Positions 1 to 10,849 of a stretch of 64,000 nt of DNA are shown piece by piece. Source of the DNA: Microthrixaceae bacterium (lineage in GTDB: Bacteria > Actinomycetota > Acidimicrobiia > Acidimicrobiales > Poriferisodalaceae); contig WTFX01000029.1 in the NCBI GenBank assembly GCA_011523825.1, positions 157,920 to 221,919 on the forward strand, written 5' to 3'. The position numbers and the translations under genes are program-made. The notes under the pieces are model-generated. The model was given only the letters and a program-made list of their open reading frames with translations, was not told the DNA's origin and ran no database searches. The first letter of the stretch is position 1, and each line of letters begins with the position of its first letter.

Positions 1-2
1 CG

Positions 3-662
3 CTGTGGGTCAACACGCCGGGCAACCCCGCCGGCGGCCTCGATGATCTCGCCGAGGCCGCGAGGTGGGGCCGGGAGCGAGACGTGCCGGTGTTCAGCGA
101 TGAGTGCTACGCCGAGTTCACCTGGGACGGATCGCCCCGGACGATCCTGTCGCCGACCGACGCCGGCAACGCTGCCGGCGGCTCCCTGCGCGCAGCATCA
201 GACGGAGTGGTGGCCGTTCACTCGCTGTCCAAGCGATCCAATCTGGCCGGCGTGAGAGTGGGCTTCTACGCAGGCGATCCCGAGCTCGTGCACTACCTGC
301 GAGAGGTTCGCAAACACGCCGGCTTCATGGTCCCGGGCCCGGCCCAGGCAGCGGCCGTCGCAGCACTCGCCGACCAGACCCATGTCACTGAGCAACGAGA
401 GCGATACCGCAGCCGCCTGGAGCGCCTGGCGCGCATCGTCGGCCGCTTCGGCCCCGAGCCCCCGCTTCCGCGAGGGGGGTTCTACCTGTGGGCCGCTGCT
501 CCCGACGGCGACGCCTGGACGTTCACTCGCACGCTGCTCGCCGAGGCGGGCATCCTGGTCTCGCCCGGCGAGTTCTACGGAGCCGCTGCTGCGGGCTACG
601 TCAGGGTTGCGGCGGTGCTGACCGACGACGCGCTCGAACTGGTCGAATCCCGCCTCAACTGA
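3..662 (+). CDS. dapC: PLP-dependent class I/II aminotransferase, probably succinyldiaminopimelate transaminase (3' part)
   Basis: The gene is cut by the left edge of the window. The reading frame is open from base 3, where it already encodes LWVNTPGNPAGG, the substrate-side loop of fold-type I aminotransferases. The segment SDECYAEF follows, carrying the usual Asp and Tyr that contact the cofactor. The PLP-binding lysine lies in HSLSKRSNLAG, with its codon at 231-233. The SLSKRSNLAG sequence with a short C-terminal domain fits the actinobacterial DapC family, which makes N-succinyl-L,L-diaminopimelate from the keto precursor and glutamate in the lysine/peptidoglycan pathway. dapA and dapB elsewhere in the window belong to the same pathway but are not linked to this gene. 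Another aromatic or branched-chain aminotransferase remains possible because the N-terminal part is missing. Confidence 0.75.
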   Translation: MWVNTPGNPAGGLDDLAEAARWGRERDVPVFSDECYAEFTWDGSPRTILSPTDAGNAAGGSLRAASDGVVAVHSLSKRSNLAGVRVGFYAGDPELVHYLREVRKHAGFMVPGPAQAAAVAALADQTHVTEQRERYRSRLERLARIVGRFGPEPPLPRGGFYLWAAAPDGDAWTFTRTLLAEAGILVSPGEFYGAAAAGYVRVAAVLTDDALELVESRLN

Positions 663-717
663 AGCTTCAATCTCGACTTGAGGCTTTGGCGTTGCTGCGG
701 CGGTCAAGTCTCAAGCT
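663..717. terminator. Possible bidirectional hairpin between convergent dapC and miaA
   Basis: An interrupted inverted repeat spans the convergent gap. AGCTT (663-667) pairs with AAGCT (713-717), and GACTTGA (675-681) pairs with TCAAGTC (704-710). The second arm overlaps the miaA stop codon. The loop is long and there is no T tract, so terminator function is only plausible. Confidence 0.3.
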
Positions 718-1666
718 GGGCCACCTCATCAGCCATCGCCGAGACGCTCCCGTGCGGAATCCACGTGATCCGGGGGTCGCGGGCAAACCAACGCACCTGG
801 CGGCGGGCGAATCGCCGGGTGCGTGCGATGGCCGTCTCGAGTGCCTCGTGCAGCGTGCACTCCCCCGCCAGATGGGCGCGCAGTTCCTTGTAGCCCAGGG
901 CCTGCGCTGCTGTGCGAGACAACGCTTCCTCTGCCAAGCCGCGGACCTCGTCCAGAAAGCCGTGCTCTAGCTGCTGCCGGTACCGCTCGGCTATACGTTC
1001 ATCGAGCCGGTCACGGTCCAGGTTGATGCCCACGAGCCGGAAGGGCACCTCGGGGTAGGTCTGCAGACCCGGCCCGAATGACGAGAACGGCCGGCCGGTT
1101 CCGAGGCACACCGACAGTGCGCGCACGATCCGGCGCAGGTTCGTCGGCTCCATGCGTGATGCGGCCAGCGGGTCCAGTTCGGTGAGGCGCTGGTGCAGCG
1201 CGGCCGTGCCCACGTCGAGTTCGGCTGCCGGTTCGGAGATCGCAGCGGCTTCGGCTTCGAGCTCGGCGGCGATGTCGGCGAACTCGGGTGGTGGCCTGAG
1301 GCCGTCGATGACGGCACGAAGGTACAGACCGGTACCGCCGACCAGCAGCGGGACTGCGCCCCGGCCGGCGATGTCGGCCATGGTCGCCTCGAGGGCCGTC
1401 GCATAGTCGACGACGGTGAATCGCTCTGCCGGCTCCACGAGATCGATGAGGTGGTGCCGCACCTCCGCTTGCTCGGCGGCAGAGGGCTTGGCGGTGCCGA
1501 TGTCCATGCCGCGGTACACCTGCATGGAATCGACCGATACGAGTTCGATCGAGCTCGCCGAACCTGATGCCGCGGCGCGTCGTGCCAGCTCAAGGGCAAG
1601 CGCCGACTTGCCCGTCGCCGTCGGGCCGACGATCACTAGCGGCGGCCCAGTGGGATCGCCGCCCAT
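704..1666 (-). CDS. miaA: tRNA dimethylallyltransferase MiaA
   Basis: MiaA transfers a dimethylallyl group to N6 of A37 in tRNAs that read UNN codons, the first step towards ms2i6A. The 320-residue protein has the family length. A P-loop GPTATGKS lies at residues 14-21. The DSMQVYRGMDIGTAKP segment at 46-61 carries the Asp and Gln that position the tRNA base. The family motif around VGGTGLYLRA follows, and the C-terminal part keeps AQALGYKEL. It lies 22 bases downstream of miaB, whose product completes the same modification, so the two are probably co-transcribed. The ATG start is directly followed by the P-loop strand, leaving little doubt about the N-terminus. Confidence 0.95.
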   Translation of the reverse strand: MGGDPTGPPLVIVGPTATGKSALALELARRAAASGSASSIELVSVDSMQVYRGMDIGTAKPSAAEQAEVRHHLIDLVEPAERFTVVDYATALEATMADIAGRGAVPLLVGGTGLYLRAVIDGLRPPPEFADIAAELEAEAAAISEPAAELDVGTAALHQRLTELDPLAASRMEPTNLRRIVRALSVCLGTGRPFSSFGPGLQTYPEVPFRLVGINLDRDRLDERIAERYRQQLEHGFLDEVRGLAEEALSRTAAQALGYKELRAHLAGECTLHEALETAIARTRRFARRQVRWFARDPRITWIPHGSVSAMADEVAQLET

Positions 1667-1688
1667 GCCCGTTCTCCCAGCGAGGGGC

Positions 1689-3242
1689 TCAGCGAGCGGC
1701 GACCGGAATGCGGGTGCGGTGCCGTGCCGGCGCCGTCACCTCCACCAGCTCGCCGATGAGGTGGAAGGTGGCTGCCTCTTGCACACGCACCCGGGCGTAG
1801 GTGCCGGTGCGCAGCGGTTCGGATGCTGAGAAATGGACGAGACGGTTCTGCCGGGTCCGGCCTGTGAGCACGGCCGGATCACGCTTAGACGGCCCCTCGA
1901 CGAGCACGTCTTCGATTCGCCCGATGCGGGATTCGTTGCCGAGGCGTGCTGAGCGCTCGATCACGGTTCGCAGCCGCTCCATGCGTCCAGCCGACACCGC
2001 AGGGGCGACGAACCGATCGGTCAACGTGGCTGCTTCGGTGCCCGGCCGCGGCGAGAAGACGAACGTGAAGGCGCTGTCAAAGCGAGCCTCCGCGACCACT
2101 TCCAGCGTCTCGGCGAAGTTCGCTTCCGTCTCGCCGGGGAAACCCACGATGATGTCAGTGCTGACAGCCAGATCGTCGACAGCGGCCCGGGCTGCATCCA
2201 GCCGTTCGAGATAGCGCTGCGCGGTGTAGCCGCGGTGCATCGTCCTCAGCACGGCATCGCTGCCGGACTGCAGCGGCAGGTGCAGGTGCTCGCAGACCGC
2301 CGGCGTCTCGGCCATGGCTGAGACGACATCGGCTCGCAGGTCCTTGGGGTGCGGGCTGGTGAATCGCACCCGCTCGATGCCGTCGACTGCGCCGACGGCG
2401 CGCAACAGGTCTCCGAACAGCGGCCGCGCCGAGCGACGCCCAGCCGACCACACCTCGCCGGCCCGCCAGGCGGCAGCGTCGTGCAGCGGCGTGCCCGTCG
2501 GCGATGCGGCGTCGTGGGCGCCCGACCCGGCGGCGGCAGTAGGCGGCGCCGGGCTCGCGCCGTTCGTGCGGCGCAACGAGAGCGTGACGTCCCGGCCGTA
2601 GCTGTTGACGTTCTGCCCTAGCAGCGTCACCTCGCTGACGCCATCGGCGGCGAGGCGGTGCACCTCGTCGAGCAGTTCGCCGAACGGGCGGGAGATCTCC
2701 CGGCCCCGCACAGAGGGGACGATGCAGAACGCGCACGTGTTGTCGCAGCCGATCTGGATCGTGACCCATGCGGCGTGCTGCGCGTCCCGCCGTACGGGCA
2801 GCGCCGAAGGGAACTCCTCGGACTCGGCCAGGATCTCCGTCACCGGTCCCGAGACGCGTGCCTCGCTCAGCAGGTCGGCGGCGCGGGCCACGTTGTGCGT
2901 GCCGAACACGACGTCCACGTGAGGCGCTCGCTGGCGCACGAGGTCCTGGTCCTTCTGCGCCAGGCAGCCGGCGACGGCGATCTGCACCTCTGGTCGTTCC
3001 GCCTTGAGGCGCTTGAGGTGTCCGAGCTGCCCGTAGAGCTTGTTGTCGGCGTTCTCACGGATGCAGCAGGTGTTGAGCACGATGACATCGGCATCGGCCA
3101 TCGTTGGCGCCGCGACCAGGTCGTCGGCTTCCAGCAGGCCTGCGATCCGCTCAGAATCGTGCTCGTTCATCTGGCACCCGTAGGTGCGCACGAAGTAGCT
3201 GCGCCGGCCGTCGCCGTGCTCGAATTCGGTGCCCGCAGCCAC
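1689..3242 (-). CDS. miaB: tRNA-2-methylthio-N6-dimethylallyladenosine synthase MiaB with an Ala/Pro-rich insertion
   Basis: MiaB is a radical-SAM methylthiotransferase that adds the 2-methylthio group to i6A37 using two [4Fe-4S] clusters. Numbered from the GTG at 3240-3242 (517 residues), the N-terminal cluster cysteines are C23 (TYGCQMNEHDSER), C59 (LNTCCIRE) and C93 (AVAGCLAQ). The radical-SAM motif CxxxCxxC is at 166, 170 and 173. The C-terminus carries a TRAM domain. The frame stays open upstream into the monooxygenase gene, but the encoded residues there look like a shadow, so I prefer the GTG. About 50 low-complexity residues (roughly 219-273) interrupt the strand after GQNVNSYG, where relatives run straight into the LFGDLLRAV-like helix. 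Confidence 0.93.
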   Translation of the reverse strand: MAAGTEFEHGDGRRSYFVRTYGCQMNEHDSERIAGLLEADDLVAAPTMADADVIVLNTCCIRENADNKLYGQLGHLKRLKAERPEVQIAVAGCLAQKDQDLVRQRAPHVDVVFGTHNVARAADLLSEARVSGPVTEILAESEEFPSALPVRRDAQHAAWVTIQIGCDNTCAFCIVPSVRGREISRPFGELLDEVHRLAADGVSEVTLLGQNVNSYGRDVTLSLRRTNGASPAPPTAAAGSGAHDAASPTGTPLHDAAAWRAGEVWSAGRRSARPLFGDLLRAVGAVDGIERVRFTSPHPKDLRADVVSAMAETPAVCEHLHLPLQSGSDAVLRTMHRGYTAQRYLERLDAARAAVDDLAVSTDIIVGFPGETEANFAETLEVVAEARFDSAFTFVFSPRPGTEAATLTDRFVAPAVSAGRMERLRTVIERSARLGNESRIGRIEDVLVEGPSKRDPAVLTGRTRQNRLVHFSASEPLRTGTYARVRVQEAATFHLIGELVEVTAPARHRTRIPVAAR

Positions 3243-3283
3243 GCCGCCAAGGCTAGGGGCGGTCCTGCCGCCGGTTGGCAGCC

Positions 3284-5056
<1,773 letters not shown>

Positions 5057-5132
5057 GTATCACTCCCCGGTCGAGACCGACTCGTCCCGTACACCGAGAC
5101 CGGATCAGGCTAGGGCAACACCGTGGTGTGGG

Positions 5133-6218
<1,086 letters not shown>

Positions 6219-6344
6219 GTCGTCCTCCTCGGACTCCCGTTCGGCCGCACCCGGTGTGCGATGCCGTCTTGGGGCACCGTAGGAGCGGGGTGTGACAACT
6301 CACGGGTGAATTTCTGCCGACCCGTAATGACAGCAATGTAGTTC

Positions 6345-6358
6345 CGAACATCAGTTCG
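6345..6358. promoter_or_regulatory. LexA-type SOS box upstream of recA
   Basis: The site reads CGAAC-ATCA-GTTCG, a perfect 5+5 inverted repeat. It matches the actinobacterial and Gram-positive SOS operator core GAAC-N4-GTTC. It lies 127 bases upstream of the recA ATG in the divergent gap before the crotonase gene. Its position makes recA the natural target. The crotonase gene starts 52-82 bases away on the other side and could in principle be affected too. Confidence 0.8.
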
Positions 6359-6409
6359 TGTCAAGGCAAGGCAGGCACAGTGACCCAGCCATGTGGCACG
6401 CTGCGCTCC

Positions 6410-7294
6410 ATGAGCCCCCCTGATGAGAATTCCACTGCGATGACCGACAGCGACTTCGAGCTGCTGCACATCGAGCGCGACGCGGGTGTCGTGTTCGCCA
6501 CCATCGACGCCCCGCCGATCAACGTGATGACACCTGCGCTGTTCCGTGAGCTGGCCAAGTTCAGCGTTCACGTCGCCGATGACGACTCGGTACGGGTGGT
6601 GGTGCTGCGCAGCGACAATCCGGACTTCTTCATCGCCCACTTCGACGTGACCGCGATTTTGGGCTACCCCACCGACGGTCCCGCCGAGCGGCCCACCGAA
6701 CACGTCGGGTTCCACGCCATGTGCGAGACGTACCGCACGATGCCCAAGGCCACCATCGTCGAGATCGGCGGCCGGGTCGGCGGCGGCGGCAGCGAGCTGT
6801 CGATGTCGTGCGACATGCGCTTCGGCGCCGTCGACCGCACCGTCATCAACCAGATGGAGGTCCCCATCGGCATCCTGCCCGGCGGCACCGGCACCCAGCG
6901 CCTCCCCCGCCTGGTGGGCCGCGGCCGTGCCATGGAGGTGATCCTCGGCGGCGTCGACATCGATGCTCGCACGGCCGAGCAGTGGGGCTACCTGAATCGG
7001 GCGCTGCCCGCGGACGAGCTGCGGCCCTTCGTGACCGACCTGGCATACCGCATCGCGAAGTTCCCGCCCCAAGCCGTGGCTCTGGCCAAGCAAGCCGTCA
7101 ATGCGGCCGACGAGCTTCCTCTCAACGAGGGCATGTTCGAAGAGCGGTACCTCTTCCAGCGGCTCCTGCGCACTCCGGAGGCGCAGCCCGCCATGGAGCA
7201 GTTCCTGCAGCTGGGTGGGCAGACGCGCGACGGCGAGATGCGGGTCGGCGACCTCGTCGCCGGCATCAGTACCGACGACGACACAGGCGACTGA
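6410..7294 (+). CDS. Enoyl-CoA hydratase/isomerase (crotonase) family protein
   Basis: Crotonase-fold enzymes hydrate, isomerise or cleave acyl-CoA thioesters, stabilising an enolate in an oxyanion hole. From the ATG at 6410 the protein has 294 residues. One half of the oxyanion hole is near SDNPDFFIAHFD (68-79) and the other in GGGGSEL (124-130). The two glutamates that act as acid and base in enoyl-CoA hydratase are matched by E129 and E150, followed by PGGTGTQRLPRLVG. Hydratase chemistry is therefore plausible. Alternative starts at 6380 (GTG) and 6440 (ATG) are in frame; none has a strong ribosome site. Eleven bases separate it from the MFS gene, and a CoA transferase follows, suggesting a three-gene acyl-CoA operon. 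Confidence 0.88.
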   Translation: MSPPDENSTAMTDSDFELLHIERDAGVVFATIDAPPINVMTPALFRELAKFSVHVADDDSVRVVVLRSDNPDFFIAHFDVTAILGYPTDGPAERPTEHVGFHAMCETYRTMPKATIVEIGGRVGGGGSELSMSCDMRFGAVDRTVINQMEVPIGILPGGTGTQRLPRLVGRGRAMEVILGGVDIDARTAEQWGYLNRALPADELRPFVTDLAYRIAKFPPQAVALAKQAVNAADELPLNEGMFEERYLFQRLLRTPEAQPAMEQFLQLGGQTRDGEMRVGDLVAGISTDDDTGD

Positions 7295-7305
7295 ATCCCG
7301 CTCCT

Positions 7306-8610
7306 GTGGCCGATGCCGCTCCCCCGCTTGCGAGCCAGCCTGAGCTGATCGACTCGTGGCGCGCCTGGCTGGTGGCGGTCGGCGCCGGCCTGTCGTGCGG
7401 CGTGGCCTTCGGCACCATCTACACGTTCGGCGCGTTCATCGAGTCGATGTCTGCCGAATTCGGGACTGGCCAGGGCGGCACCTCGGTGATGATCGGGATC
7501 GCCACGCTGCTGTTCTTCAGCACCGGCATCATCTCGGGCCCGCTGCTGCATCGGCTGGGGCCACGACCGCTGCTCGCGGTGGGTGGTGCCATGTTCGTGA
7601 CCGGCCTGGTCTTGACCTCGTCGGTCTCACAGCTCTGGCACGGCTATGTGGTGTACGGCATCGGCTGCGGATTCGGGGCAGGCCTGTTCGTCTCGCCGCT
7701 GTTCGCGACCGCTGCGTCGTGGTTCCTGCGAAACCGGGCAGTGTCCCAAGGGCTGGTCGCGACCGGACCCGGCCTCGGCACCTTGTTCCTGGTGCCGCTC
7801 GCCGAGCGCATGATCGAGCACCTCGGCTGGCGCGAGGCCTACCGGTGGCTCGCCGTCATCGGAGCGATCACCTTTGTCGTGTGCTTCGTGCTGGTGCGGC
7901 GCACGCCGATCGTCGCAACTGCTCATCCACGCGAGCACGTACGCCGCGTCTGCCGGACGAAGGCGTTCTGGCTGCTGACGATCGGCTCGGCACTGTTCGC
8001 CGTGCCCGTGATCGGATCGCTGGCCGCCATCATCCCCTTCGCACGTTCGGTGGACATCGACGCCAGCGCTGCTGCGTGGCTGCTCTCGATCGTCGGCGGC
8101 GCGAGCATCGTCGGCCGCCTGCTGCTGACCAGCTTCGCCCGGGCCCTCGGATCGGTGCGCTTGCTGACGATCTCGTTCGGGATGCTGCCAGTCGCGTATG
8201 TCATCTGGTTCTTCGCCTCAGACCGCTACCTGCAGATCGCAGCGTTCGCCGTGCTGCTCGGCGTCGGCTACGGCGGCTTCGTGGCACTGCAGGGCGATGT
8301 CACGCCGCATCTATTCGGTGTGGCGGGCATCGGGTCGGTGCTGGGCCGCCTGTTCTTCTGCTACGGCATCGGCAGCATGTTGGGCCCGATCCTGATGCTC
8401 AACTTGCACGAGCAGACCGGCGGGACGCTCGTGCCGATTGCCGCCGCGGCGGCGTTCGCCTTGGCCGGAACGCTGGTCATCTCTCGACTGACCCGCGACC
8501 CGGTGCCGCTCGAACCCACCGACCGTGCACCAGCACGTCGATTGCCCTCGCAGCTCTCCCCTCCCAGCGTCTGGATGCCGGTGCCGGCCGGCGGCGAGAG
8601 CGGTCGCTGA
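7306..8610 (+). CDS. MFS transporter, monocarboxylate/oxalate-formate antiporter type
   Basis: A 434-residue protein with about twelve hydrophobic segments in two halves, separated by a charged loop near residue 200 (RRTPIVATAHPREHVRR). The loop between helices 2 and 3, ending in HRLGPRP, resembles the MFS signature. Helix 1 (WLVAVGAGLSCGVAFGTIYTFG) and helix 4-5 features such as GCGFGAGLFVSPLFATAASWF resemble bacterial relatives of the monocarboxylate transporters. The frame is open further upstream, but only the crotonase shadow lies there; GTG at 7306, eleven bases after the crotonase stop, is the best start. Flanked by a crotonase and a CoA transferase, it may import or export the organic acid those enzymes process. 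That substrate link is inference. Confidence 0.88.
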   Translation: MADAAPPLASQPELIDSWRAWLVAVGAGLSCGVAFGTIYTFGAFIESMSAEFGTGQGGTSVMIGIATLLFFSTGIISGPLLHRLGPRPLLAVGGAMFVTGLVLTSSVSQLWHGYVVYGIGCGFGAGLFVSPLFATAASWFLRNRAVSQGLVATGPGLGTLFLVPLAERMIEHLGWREAYRWLAVIGAITFVVCFVLVRRTPIVATAHPREHVRRVCRTKAFWLLTIGSALFAVPVIGSLAAIIPFARSVDIDASAAAWLLSIVGGASIVGRLLLTSFARALGSVRLLTISFGMLPVAYVIWFFASDRYLQIAAFAVLLGVGYGGFVALQGDVTPHLFGVAGIGSVLGRLFFCYGIGSMLGPILMLNLHEQTGGTLVPIAAAAAFALAGTLVISRLTRDPVPLEPTDRAPARRLPSQLSPPSVWMPVPAGGESGR

Positions 8611-8651
8611 TCGCGGGCAGCGGGCGCCGCGCGGCTCTATCGTCATGCGCC

Positions 8652-9896
8652 GTGGAAGGACCGCTCGAAGACGTGCTGGTGCTGGACCTGACCCGCGCCG
8701 TGGCGGGGCCGATCACCGGTCGCCTGCTCGCGGACCTCGGCGCCCGCGTGGTGAAGATCGAGCCTCCTGATGCCGACCTGACCAGGTTCATCGTTCCCAA
8801 CGTCGACGGGTTCTCGCCCTACTTCGCCCAATTCAACGTCGGCAAGGAGTGCGTCTCGCTGGACCTGACCCGGCCCGCAGGCCGCGACGTGCTGCTGTCG
8901 ATGGTGCCCAAGGCCGACATCGTGCTGGAGAACTACCGGCCGGGCGTGCTCGACAAGCTGGGCCTCGGCTACGACGTGCTCAGCGAGATCAACCCCGGCA
9001 TCATCGTGGCGTCGGTGTCGGGTTGGGGGCACGGCAACAGTCGCAGCGGTCGGGGGGCTTTCGCGTCGGTGCTGCACGCCGAAGCCGGAGTGACCGAGAT
9101 GGTCTCCAGGCGGCGGGGCGGGGACGCCTACCGCAACGACCCGATGTCGCACGCCGACACCTACACCGGGCTGCATGCGCTGGGAGCCGTTCTGGCCGCG
9201 CTGCACATGCGCGTGCGGACCGGGCGCGGCCAGACCGTCGAGGTGTCGATGGCCGAGAGCACGCTCATGTGCAACGACCAGGCCGCGACCGACCTGACCG
9301 GCCAGGATCCGATGATCGGTTTCAAGGGCGGGCAGAACTGGGCCGCGGTGTACCCGCTGTCGAACGGCCGCCACGTGACGGTGACGCTCGATCTGACCGC
9401 CAACTTCGGTTTCAAGGTGATTGCGGCAGCCATGAACCGGCCAGACCTGCGCGACGATCCGCGTTTTGCACGCATCGAGGACCGTGTGCTGCACCGGGAC
9501 GAGATCGAAGCCATCTTCGGCGAGTGGGTGAGCCAATTCGACAGCGCCGAAGCAGTCGAGGCGGCGATCGGCGTGAAGTCGGTGATGGCGGCCGAAGTAC
9601 GCACGGTTGCCGAGCTCGCAGCGACCGACTGGGCAGCCGAGCGTGGCGCATTCGTCGACATCGTGGGGGGCGAAGCCGCCGCGCCGCTGACCGTCCCGCA
9701 ATCGCCGTGGCGCTTCAGGGAGGCCGATGCCGGTCTGGCGCCCGGAGCTGTCGCCGGTGACCGGGGTCAGCACAATCGCGAGGTGCTACGCGACCTCGCG
9801 GGCCTTGACGATGGGGCCATCGATGCGCTCGAGGACGAGGGCATCGTCTCAGCCGGCGCCCCAATCCGCCGCCCGAACGCTTCAGGACGGCAGTAG
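8652..9896 (+). CDS. CaiB/BaiF family CoA transferase (class III)
   Basis: Class III CoA transferases move CoA between carboxylic acids through an aspartyl-CoA thioester. The 414-residue protein begins with the family sequence VLDLTRAVAGPITGRLLADLGARVVKIE. It keeps NYRPGVLDKLGLGYDVL and the catalytic Asp at residue 169 in SHADTYTGLHALGAVLAAL. GTG at 8652 is the first sensible start. It is the third gene of the crotonase-MFS-transferase set and probably activates the acid that the crotonase acts on. Which acid and which CoA donor cannot be read from the sequence. Confidence 0.9.
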   Translation: MEGPLEDVLVLDLTRAVAGPITGRLLADLGARVVKIEPPDADLTRFIVPNVDGFSPYFAQFNVGKECVSLDLTRPAGRDVLLSMVPKADIVLENYRPGVLDKLGLGYDVLSEINPGIIVASVSGWGHGNSRSGRGAFASVLHAEAGVTEMVSRRRGGDAYRNDPMSHADTYTGLHALGAVLAALHMRVRTGRGQTVEVSMAESTLMCNDQAATDLTGQDPMIGFKGGQNWAAVYPLSNGRHVTVTLDLTANFGFKVIAAAMNRPDLRDDPRFARIEDRVLHRDEIEAIFGEWVSQFDSAEAVEAAIGVKSVMAAEVRTVAELAATDWAAERGAFVDIVGGEAAAPLTVPQSPWRFREADAGLAPGAVAGDRGQHNREVLRDLAGLDDGAIDALEDEGIVSAGAPIRRPNASGRQ

Positions 9897-9906
9897 GCCA
9901 GTCGTC

Positions 9907-9927
9907 AACCCCGGCCTCGGCGGGGTT
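9907..9927. terminator. Hairpin between convergent CoA transferase and LLM genes
   Basis: AACCCCG (9907-9913) and CGGGGTT (9921-9927) form a perfect 7-bp stem around a 7-base loop in a 42-base convergent gap. No clear T tract follows on either strand, as is common in high-GC actinobacteria. Serving both genes is plausible. Confidence 0.5.
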
Positions 9928-9938
9928 CAGTTCCAGGT

Positions 9939-10790
9939 TCAGCCGAGAATCGTCGAGCCGATGTGGTCGACGAAGGCTGCGATCTCGTCGACGGTCTGGC
10001 CATTGGGCAGCAGCACCAGACGGTCCACGCCCATCTCGGCGAAGCGCTCGACCATCTCGGGCGTCGGGCGCACCCGTGGCGTGACGGTGATCTCGAGCCG
10101 GCCGAGCTCGGCCGGCCGGTCGTAGCGGGCCCCGGCTTCGGACAGGCCCTCGATGCAGCGCTGGGTGCCGTCGTAGTCGAGCGCGAACCCGTACCAGCCC
10201 TCGCTCATTGTCACCGAGCGGCGGTAGGCGGGTGCGGTGTGGCCGCCCATCACCACTGGCGGACCCGGCTGCTGGACCGGCCTCGGCCGGGCCTGCACGT
10301 TCGAGAACTTCACGAACTCACCGTCGTAGGCAGGCTCATCCATCGACCAGATGGCCCGCATGGCCTCGATGTACTCCTCGGTGCGGCGGGCACGGTCTTC
10401 CATCGGGATGCCCAACGCGTCGAATTCCGGCCCGAGATACCCCACGCCCACGCCGAACAGCAGCCGACCGCCCGACAGCACATCCACGCTGGCGAGCTCC
10501 TTGGCCAGAACCAGCGGGTTGCGCTGGGGAACGATGATGATGCCGGTGCCCAGCTTGATCTCGCTGGTGAGCGCAGCGACATACGCGAGCGCAACGGCTG
10601 GGTCGAGCATGGGATGCAGGGGCGGCAGCGGCGACGGCGGCGCCTGCGGGTCGGGCAGCACCACGTGCTCCCCGGTCCACACCGACTCGAAGCCGGCTTG
10701 CTCGGCGGCCATGGCAATGCGGCCGGCGCCCTCAGCGCCCGCTGCATCTCCCAGCACCCCCATGTTGATCTGGAACAGACCGATCTTCAT
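9939..10790 (-). CDS. LLM-class, probably F420-dependent, oxidoreductase
   Basis: A 283-residue member of the bacterial luciferase-like TIM-barrel family. It starts MKIGLFQINMGVLG and keeps family landmarks: ESVWTGEHVVLP, LGTGIIIVPQRNPLVLAKELASVDVLSGGRLLFGVGVGYL, and the mid-protein PPVVMGGHTAPAYRRSV region. Such proteins in actinobacteria mostly use reduced F420, some use FMN; cofactor and substrate are not decided here. The gene is followed at 10850 by a second LLM gene in the same direction, 59 bases upstream of this start, so the pair may be co-transcribed. Confidence 0.87.
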   Translation of the reverse strand: MKIGLFQINMGVLGDAAGAEGAGRIAMAAEQAGFESVWTGEHVVLPDPQAPPSPLPPLHPMLDPAVALAYVAALTSEIKLGTGIIIVPQRNPLVLAKELASVDVLSGGRLLFGVGVGYLGPEFDALGIPMEDRARRTEEYIEAMRAIWSMDEPAYDGEFVKFSNVQARPRPVQQPGPPVVMGGHTAPAYRRSVTMSEGWYGFALDYDGTQRCIEGLSEAGARYDRPAELGRLEITVTPRVRPTPEMVERFAEMGVDRLVLLPNGQTVDEIAAFVDHIGSTILG

Positions 10791-10849
10791 TTCGCTCCTT
10801 GTAGTCCGATCTCACGCCGGGACCGGCGCATCGCCTCGATCCCTGCCAG

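Noticed and set aside
5057..5132. Terminator downstream of recA
   Set aside because: Only short imperfect symmetry (ACACC and GGTGT with a two-base loop) is present, too weak to call.
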